The notes beneath the pieces were generated by a model. That model saw only the letters and a list, made by a program, of their open reading frames with translations. It searched no databases and was not told the DNA's origin. Positions 1 to 4,585 of a stretch of 6,816 bases of DNA are shown in pieces. Within the stretch, counting starts at the first letter, position 1; each line of letters starts with the position of its first letter. The DNA is from an uncultured cyanobacterium (GTDB lineage: Bacteria; Cyanobacteriota; Cyanobacteriia; PCC-6307; Cyanobiaceae): assembly GCA_903862155.1 (NCBI GenBank), contig CAIOXF010000291.1, positions 1 through 6,816 on the forward strand, written 5' to 3'. Made by a program: the position numbers and the translations under genes.

Positions 1-5
1 CCGGC

Positions 6-728
6 ATGGCCGAGGCCCTCTCGATCGGAGCCCTGCGCGATCTGCGGGCGTCCAGCTGCAGTCCGGTGGGTGCACCCCAGGTCACGGCCGACCTGTCGGA
101 GAACGTGATCCTCACCACGCTCGACGATATCCACAACTGGGCGCGGCTGAGCAGCCTCTGGCCCCTGCTCTACGGCACCGCCTGCTGCTTCATCGAGTTT
201 GCGGCCCTGATCGGTTCGCGCTTCGACTTCGACCGCTTCGGCCTGGTGCCCCGTTCCAGCCCGCGCCAGGCCGACCTGCTGATCGTTGCCGGCACGGTGA
301 CCATGAAGATGGCCCCGGCTCTCGTGCGGCTCTACGAGCAGATGCCTGAGCCCAAGTACGTGATTGCCATGGGCGCCTGCACGATCACCGGTGGCATGTT
401 CTCGGCCGACTCCACCACGGCGGTGCGCGGCGTGGACAAACTGATCCCGGTGGATCTGTACCTGCCCGGTTGCCCGCCCCGGCCTGAGGCGATCTTCGAC
501 GCCGTGATCAAACTGCGCAAGAAGGTGGGCAATGAGGCCCTGGCTGAGCGCGGCAATCTGCTTCCCACCCACCGTTATTGCACGGTGAGCCACCAGATGA
601 AGGCTGTGGAGCCCATCGTGGATGGCCGCTATCTGCGGGCCGAAACCCAGCAGAAGGCCCTGGCCGCTGCTGCCGGGCTGCCTGTGGGTGCTGCTGAAGC
701 AGCCACCGTTGCCACCACCAACGCCTGA
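6..728 (+). CDS. ndhK: NAD(P)H-quinone oxidoreductase (NDH-1) subunit K
   Basis: This 240-residue protein is the 20-kDa (PSST/NuoB-type) subunit of cyanobacterial NDH-1. It sits in the hydrophilic arm at the thylakoid membrane and carries the last iron-sulfur cluster (N2), which passes electrons to plastoquinone. The cluster ligands are visible: adjacent Cys60 and Cys61 (YGTACCFIEF), Cys125 (GACTITGG) and Cys156 (PGCPPRPEA), with 63 and 30 residues between them as the family requires. The core from about residue 31 to 185 is near-invariant cyanobacterial NdhK. The N-terminal 25 residues and the Ala-rich tail (about 215-240) are the variable parts. The ATG at position 6 gives the usual N-terminus; only 5 bases precede it, so no ribosome binding site can be judged. 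ndhJ follows after 8 nt, consistent with one transcript. Identification is secure. Confidence 0.97.
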   Translation: MAEALSIGALRDLRASSCSPVGAPQVTADLSENVILTTLDDIHNWARLSSLWPLLYGTACCFIEFAALIGSRFDFDRFGLVPRSSPRQADLLIVAGTVTMKMAPALVRLYEQMPEPKYVIAMGACTITGGMFSADSTTAVRGVDKLIPVDLYLPGCPPRPEAIFDAVIKLRKKVGNEALAERGNLLPTHRYCTVSHQMKAVEPIVDGRYLRAETQQKALAAAAGLPVGAAEAATVATTNA

Positions 729-736
729 GCCGAGCC

Positions 737-1333
737 ATGCCCGACGACATCACTCCCGCTCCTGAAGCTGCGGGCACCACGGCCATCGCAGCTGTTGAAC
801 CTGGTGCCGTGAGCCGTTGGCTGAGCAGCCAGGGGTTTGGCCATGAGGTGCTTTCCCCCGACCATCTCGGCGTGGAAGTCATCGGCGTGGAGCCCACGTT
901 CCTGCCGGTGATCGCGGCGGCACTCAAGGCTGCAGGCTTCGATTATCTCCAGTGCCAGGGGGGCTACGACGAAGGCCCCGGCGGACGGCTGGTGAGCTTC
1001 TATCACCTGGTGAAACTGGGAGCACTGGCCGATCAGCTGGCTTCAGCTGCTGCGCCCGCCGGCACCTCCCAGGCCATTGGCGCCGATGCGAAGCCTGAAG
1101 AGGTGCGCCTCAAGGTGTTCCTGGCCCGCGATGGCGAGCTCACGATCCCCAGCCTCTACGGCCTATTCCGTGGTGCCGACTGGCAGGAGCGCGAAACCTT
1201 CGACATGTATGGCATCCGCTACGAAGGCCACCCCCATCCCAAGCGGCTGCTGATGCCGGAAGACTGGAAGGGCTATCCCCTCCGAAAGGACTACGTGCAG
1301 CCCGACTTCTACGAGATGCAGGACGCCTATTGA
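737..1333 (+). CDS. ndhJ: NAD(P)H-quinone oxidoreductase (NDH-1) subunit J
   Basis: This 198-residue protein is the 30-kDa (NuoC-type) subunit of NDH-1, a hydrophilic-arm protein that packs against the quinone-site subunits. The 30-kDa-subunit signature is clear: it starts at residues 151-153 (ERE), continues through TFDMYGIRYEGHPHPKRLLMP and ends near residue 174. The C-terminal GYPLRKDY and FYEMQDAY are also typical. Residues 1-25 are a low-complexity Ala/Pro-rich leader that varies between species, so the exact start is less certain than the rest. The ATG at 737 lies 8 nt after the ndhK stop and has no strong Shine-Dalgarno match. Co-transcription with ndhK, and with an ndhC expected just outside the window, is inferred. 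The TGA stop overlaps the 3' end of the convergent minus-strand gene by 7 nt and lies in the loop of a perfect hairpin (1320-1340). Confidence 0.96.
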   Translation: MPDDITPAPEAAGTTAIAAVEPGAVSRWLSSQGFGHEVLSPDHLGVEVIGVEPTFLPVIAAALKAAGFDYLQCQGGYDEGPGGRLVSFYHLVKLGALADQLASAAAPAGTSQAIGADAKPEEVRLKVFLARDGELTIPSLYGLFRGADWQERETFDMYGIRYEGHPHPKRLLMPEDWKGYPLRKDYVQPDFYEMQDAY

Positions 1334-1340
1334 GCGTCCT
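1320..1340. terminator. Hairpin spanning two convergent stop codons; possible bidirectional transcript end
   Basis: Bases 1320-1326 (AGGACGC) are the perfect reverse complement of 1334-1340 (GCGTCCT). They enclose a 7-nt loop, CTATTGA (1327-1333). That loop is exactly the overlap of the two convergent genes: it holds TGA for ndhJ on the plus strand and TAG for the YvcK-like gene on the minus strand. Because the stem is palindromic, both transcripts would form it. No T-tract follows on either strand, so it is not a canonical Rho-independent terminator. It may instead pause polymerase, define 3' ends by blocking exonucleases, or be a coincidence of the coding sequence. The dyad is seen directly; the terminator role is inference. 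Confidence 0.35.
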
Positions 1341-2763
1341 TGCGGAATCGCTTGTAGAACCGCATCACCGCCAGCGCCACACTTCTTGGGTCGTGGCGCA
1401 GGGTCGCGGTGGGTCTTGCCCCTTGCAGTGGAGCCAGCATCACGTCGTAGCCACGGTTTCGCAGCTCGCGCACGTTGCAGCTCACCGGTTCAGCGCCTCG
1501 CTGGCGGTAGTGCTCCACCAAGGGTGAATCGCCCAGGTCCTCCTGGGCCAGTACCGCAGTGAACAGCCGCTGCTCCACCCCCAGGCTGGCCAGTTGGGCT
1601 TCGATCGCCCGCAGATGTCCGCCCACATCGAGCCCGTCGGTTTCGCCGGGCTGGGTCATCAGGTTGCAGATGTAGAGGCGCGGCGCCTTGCTGCGGCTGA
1701 TGGCGCTCACCAGCTCCGGCACCAGCAGATTGGGCAGCAGCGAGGTGTAGAGGCTGCCCGGGCCCAGCACGATCAGGTCGGCATTGGCGATGGCCTCGAG
1801 GGCCCGCGGTAGGGCCGGCGGCCGCTCCGGAATGCAGCCCAGGCGCACGATCGGGCTGGGGGCATGGCCAATCTGGGATTCGCCCTCGATGCGCTCGCCA
1901 TTTTCCAGTTCGGCCCAGAGGCGCACATCGGCATTGGTGGCCGGCACCACCTGGCCCTGCACCGCCAGCACCCGGCTGGAGGCGGTGATCGCCGATTCCA
2001 GGCTGCCGGTGATGGCCGTGAGCGCCGAGAGAAATAGGTTTCCGAAGCTGTGGCCCTCGAGGCCGCTGCCGGCCTTGAAGCGGTATTGGAACAGCCGCGT
2101 GAGCAGGGGCTCCTCGGTGGAGAGCGCGGCCAGGCAGTTGCGGATGTCGCCGGGGGGCTGCACCCCCAGCTCGCGCCGCAGCACGCCGCTGCTGCCGCCG
2201 TCGTCGGCCACGGTCACGATCGCCGTGATGTTGCTGCTATAGCGCTTGAGCCCGCTCAGCAGGGTGGAGAGGCCGGTGCCGCCGCCGATGGCCACGATGC
2301 TGGGCCCGCGGTTCAGCCGGCGCTGAGCCATCAGCGCATCCACCAGCACGGTGCCCTTTTCCGGGGCGAGGGCCTGCTGGATCGTGCCGAAGCTGCGGCT
2401 CTGGCCCAGCCAGATCAGTCCGGCCCCCACCACCAGCACCAGCGGTCCGGTGATTTCCCGCGGCAGCACCGTGGTGAGGTTGCGCAGCAGCCACTGGATT
2501 GAGGCCAGCATCCAATAGATCGGCTGCAGGTCGGCCCATACGGCAGCCCCCAGCAGGGCCAGCACCAGCCCGATCCCCGAGGTGAGCATCCAGCGCTTCA
2601 CCACCAGCCCGGGTTGGAGCCAGCGCACCGCCCGCCTGGAGCGGCTCATCAGATCCCGCTGACGCAGATCCCCTCGCCCCACCCAGCCGGGCCGGCGCAG
2701 GGGCACCCGCCGCCGGCGACGCACCTGGGACGCAGAGGGGGAGGCCGGGCCTGATGGGCTCAA
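1327..2763 (-). CDS. yvcK: YvcK/GlmR-like (CofD-family) protein, membrane-anchored cyanobacterial form
   Basis: This is a YvcK-family protein of up to 478 residues. In Bacillus, YvcK (GlmR) binds UDP-GlcNAc and is needed for growth on gluconeogenic carbon; the cyanobacterial role is not established. The C-terminal two-thirds (about 155-478) is the CofD-like Rossmann domain, with GGGTGLSTLL (160-169), DDGGSSG (187-193), PPGDIRN (203-209), HSFGN (238-242), GPGSLYTSL (334-342) and NLMTQPGET (367-375). Before it lie two hydrophobic segments, about 60-79 and 104-120, suggesting a membrane anchor absent from short Firmicute forms. A very basic stretch (15-45) precedes them. The listed start is a TTG at 2763 without a ribosome binding site. 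GTG at codon 14 (2724) and ATG at codon 39 (2649) are alternatives. Codon 14 would give an N-terminus close in length to the cyanobacterial homologues I recall; codon 39 would give a shorter one. The TAG stop overlaps ndhJ. Confidence 0.92.
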   Translation of the reverse strand: MSPSGPASPSASQVRRRRRVPLRRPGWVGRGDLRQRDLMSRSRRAVRWLQPGLVVKRWMLTSGIGLVLALLGAAVWADLQPIYWMLASIQWLLRNLTTVLPREITGPLVLVVGAGLIWLGQSRSFGTIQQALAPEKGTVLVDALMAQRRLNRGPSIVAIGGGTGLSTLLSGLKRYSSNITAIVTVADDGGSSGVLRRELGVQPPGDIRNCLAALSTEEPLLTRLFQYRFKAGSGLEGHSFGNLFLSALTAITGSLESAITASSRVLAVQGQVVPATNADVRLWAELENGERIEGESQIGHAPSPIVRLGCIPERPPALPRALEAIANADLIVLGPGSLYTSLLPNLLVPELVSAISRSKAPRLYICNLMTQPGETDGLDVGGHLRAIEAQLASLGVEQRLFTAVLAQEDLGDSPLVEHYRQRGAEPVSCNVRELRNRGYDVMLAPLQGARPTATLRHDPRSVALAVMRFYKRFRKDAQ

Positions 2764-2863
2764 CGGGGCGTGGGACGCTGCCGCAACTGGCCGGACTCTA
2801 GGGAGATCGCCCAGCCCGGTCTAGGCGCGAGGATGGCTTCACGCCGCGCCTGCCGTTCCCCTG
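2764..2863. promoter_or_regulatory. Divergent intergenic region between the YvcK-like gene and the ABC/MCE pair
   Basis: This 100-nt stretch is the only sizeable non-coding gap between genes in the window, so it must hold the start signals for both divergent units unless they lie inside the genes. It contains two copies of TCTAGG (2797-2802 and 2820-2825), 23 nt apart, or about two helical turns. It also holds a dyad, AGGCGCG (2823-2829) and CGCGCCT (2845-2851), with a 15-nt loop, ending 12 nt before the ATPase start. No clear sigma-70 -10 element is seen on the plus strand. A plausible minus-strand promoter is listed separately. No ribosome binding site is evident for either gene. Confidence 0.55.
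2795..2823 (-). promoter_or_regulatory. Candidate sigma-70-type promoter for the YvcK-like gene
   Basis: Read on the minus strand, TAGACC (2823-2818) matches the -35 consensus TTGACA at 4 of 6 positions. After exactly 17 nt comes TAGAGT (2800-2795), matching TATAAT at 4 of 6 including the first T-A and the final T. Transcription would start near 2788, leaving about 25 nt of leader before the TTG at 2763, or about 64 nt before the GTG at 2724. Both hexamers are weak and the region is GC-rich, so this is a hypothesis from spacing and position only. Confidence 0.28.
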
Positions 2864-3643
2864 ATGGTTGCTCCCGTTGCCGAGATGCGGGGAGTGGAGG
2901 TGCGCTGGGGATCCCGGGCCGTGCTCGATGGGGTGGATCTGGTGCTCCAGCCCGGCGAGCGCCTGGTGGTGGTGGGCCCGTCCGGGGCTGGCAAAAGCAC
3001 GATCCTGCGGGTGCTGGCCGGGCTGCTGCTGCCCACGGCCGGTCAGCTGAGGCTGCACGGCGAGGAGCAGACCTATCTGCGCCTGGATCAGCGTCACCCG
3101 CCCGATGTGCGCCTGGTGTTTCAGAACCCGGCGCTGCTGGGTTCGCTCACGGTTCGCGAAAACGTGGGCTTTCTCCTCTATCGCTGCAGCCGCCTCAGCG
3201 AGGGCGAGATCCGGGAGCGGGTGAGCCAGGCCCTGGAGGCCGTGGGCCTCTCCGGCATCGAGGAGCAGTTGCCGGGCGAATTGAGCGGCGGCATGCAGAA
3301 GCGGGTGAGCTTTGCCCGGGCCCTGATCAACGACCCCACAATCCCCACCAGCCAGACGCCCCTCTTGCTGTTCGATGAGCCCACGGCCGGCTTGGATCCG
3401 GTGGCCTGCACCCGCATCGAAGACCTGATCGTGCGTACCACTGAGGTGGCCCAGGCCACGTCCTTGGTGGTGAGCCACGTGCACAGCACGATCGAGCGCA
3501 CCGCCGAGCGGGTGGTGCTCCTCTACGACGGTCTGTTCCGCTGGGCCGGAAGCCTCGACGAGTACCGCAGCACGACTGATCCGTTCGTGGTGCAGTTCAG
3601 GAGCGGTAGTCTGCGCGGGCCAATGCAGCCCGCGGAGCTCTGA
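2864..3643 (+). CDS. ABC transporter ATP-binding protein, MlaF/TGD3-like
   Basis: This 259-residue ATPase belongs to the MlaF/TGD3 branch of ABC proteins, which power MCE-type phospholipid transport across the envelope. All catalytic motifs are intact: Walker A GPSGAGKST (38-46), Q-loop FQNPALL (Gln87), signature LSGGMQKR (140-147), Walker B LLLFDEPTAGLDP (167-179, catalytic Glu172) and the H-loop SH (His205). The segment SLTVRENVGFLLY (94-106) and the tail LYDGLFRWAGSLDE (220-233) are typical of the MCE-linked group and argue against an ordinary amino-acid importer ATPase. The ATG at 2864 places the first beta-strand at the usual distance, although Met8 (2885) cannot be excluded and neither has a clear Shine-Dalgarno sequence. 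The MCE gene begins 3 nt after the stop, so the two are almost surely one operon. No permease gene is in this window. Confidence 0.93.
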   Translation: MVAPVAEMRGVEVRWGSRAVLDGVDLVLQPGERLVVVGPSGAGKSTILRVLAGLLLPTAGQLRLHGEEQTYLRLDQRHPPDVRLVFQNPALLGSLTVRENVGFLLYRCSRLSEGEIRERVSQALEAVGLSGIEEQLPGELSGGMQKRVSFARALINDPTIPTSQTPLLLFDEPTAGLDPVACTRIEDLIVRTTEVAQATSLVVSHVHSTIERTAERVVLLYDGLFRWAGSLDEYRSTTDPFVVQFRSGSLRGPMQPAEL

Positions 3644-3646
3644 GTC

Positions 3647-4585
3647 ATGCGCCGCAGTGTGCGCGAGGCGATCGTTGGCTTTTCGCTCATTGCTGCCGCA
3701 GCGAGCGCCGTGGGCCTCACCTATTGGCTGCGCGGGGTGAATTTCAGCCGTAACACCTGGACCGTGCAGGCTCGCTTTGCTGAGGCGGCGGGCCTGGCCG
3801 AGCGTTCGGCTGTGGCGTATCGGGGTGTGCTGGTGGGCAATGTGCGCCGTGTGCGGGTCACGCCGGAAGCGGTGCTGGCGGAGCTGGAGATCAACAACAC
3901 CGAGCTGCGGCTGGGGAACCCGGTGTTGGCCGAGATCACGGAAGCCACCCTGCTGGGTGGCGAAGCCCAGGTGAACCTGATTCCAGGCGGCCCCAACCTG
4001 CCGCCTGGCAGCCCGAGCCCCAACTCGCCGCAGTGCAAGACCAGCCAGATGCTCTGCAATGGCAGCCAGATCCGCGGGGTGAGTGGGGCGTCGTTGCAGA
4101 GCGTGACCGCCCTGATGCAGAAGTTGTTGGAGCAGGGCGACAAGGAACAGCTCGTGAGCAAGTTCTCGGCCCTGGCGGTGAGCTTCGATCAAACCTCCAA
4201 GCAGGCCACCGCCTTCATGAAGGACGGCCAAGTGCTGGTGAAGGAGCTGGAAGCTTCCGTGCTTAAAGCCCAGCCCACGATTGACAACCTCAACGCCACC
4301 ACCGCCCACGCCCGCAACCTGATCGCCGCCCTCGACAACCCCAAAACCGTGGGTGAGCTCCAGAAAACGGTGGCCAACGCCGAAAAGCTCACCGCCCGCT
4401 GGGAAGCGGTGGGAGGCGATGTGAACAAGCTCTCCTCCGATCCCCAGTTCATGAATGGGGTGCGCAGCGTGGCGATTGGCCTGGGCAAGTTCTTCGACGA
4501 GCTCTATCCAGCGCAGACGGCTGCCGCCAAGGAGAAGGCAGGGCGCCAGCAGCCCACCGCTTACCCCCTGCCGAACTCCCGCTAA
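3647..4585 (+). CDS. MCE-domain lipid-transport protein, MlaD/TGD2-like
   Basis: This 312-residue protein is the substrate-binding partner of the preceding ATPase. It is predicted to be anchored in the cytoplasmic membrane and to hold lipid in the periplasm. A single hydrophobic segment (about 9-28) follows a short basic start. The MCE domain spans about 36-114 and includes FAEAAGLAERSAVAYRGVLVG (44-64) and the ATLLGGEAQVNLIP strand (100-113). A Pro/Ser-rich insert with Cys130 and Cys137 follows. The remainder (about 148-290) is mostly helical with a heptad-like pattern, as in the C-terminal helical bundles of MlaD/TGD2-type proteins. The ATG at 3647 has GGAG at 3634-3637, within the end of the upstream gene, a reasonable ribosome binding site. 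The TAA stop overlaps the chlD stop on the other strand by 4 nt. The exact lipid substrate cannot be told from sequence. Confidence 0.93.
   Translation: MRRSVREAIVGFSLIAAAASAVGLTYWLRGVNFSRNTWTVQARFAEAAGLAERSAVAYRGVLVGNVRRVRVTPEAVLAELEINNTELRLGNPVLAEITEATLLGGEAQVNLIPGGPNLPPGSPSPNSPQCKTSQMLCNGSQIRGVSGASLQSVTALMQKLLEQGDKEQLVSKFSALAVSFDQTSKQATAFMKDGQVLVKELEASVLKAQPTIDNLNATTAHARNLIAALDNPKTVGELQKTVANAEKLTARWEAVGGDVNKLSSDPQFMNGVRSVAIGLGKFFDELYPAQTAAAKEKAGRQQPTAYPLPNSR

Noticed and set aside
508..1006. Minus-strand frames opposite the ndhK/ndhJ junction
   Set aside because: Low-complexity translations without motifs, opposite two strongly conserved NDH-1 genes.
1784..2502. Overlapping plus-strand frames opposite the YvcK-like gene
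   Set aside because: They have no domain signature, and the minus strand carries the full set of CofD-like motifs.
2823..2851. The intergenic dyad as an intrinsic terminator or riboswitch
   Set aside because: There is no T-tract and no conserved riboswitch core. It is kept only as part of the regulatory-region observation.
2770..3378. A plus-strand frame overlapping the ABC ATPase start, with an ATG at 2833
   Set aside because: It is out of frame with the ATPase, rich in Gly/Arg/Ala and lacks any family motif.
2798..4309. A 503-codon open frame on the minus strand, antisense to the ABC ATPase and MCE genes
   Set aside because: It is His/Gln/Ala-rich with no recognisable domain and lies opposite two genes with complete, conserved motifs. 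Long antisense frames are common in GC-rich DNA with strong third-position bias.
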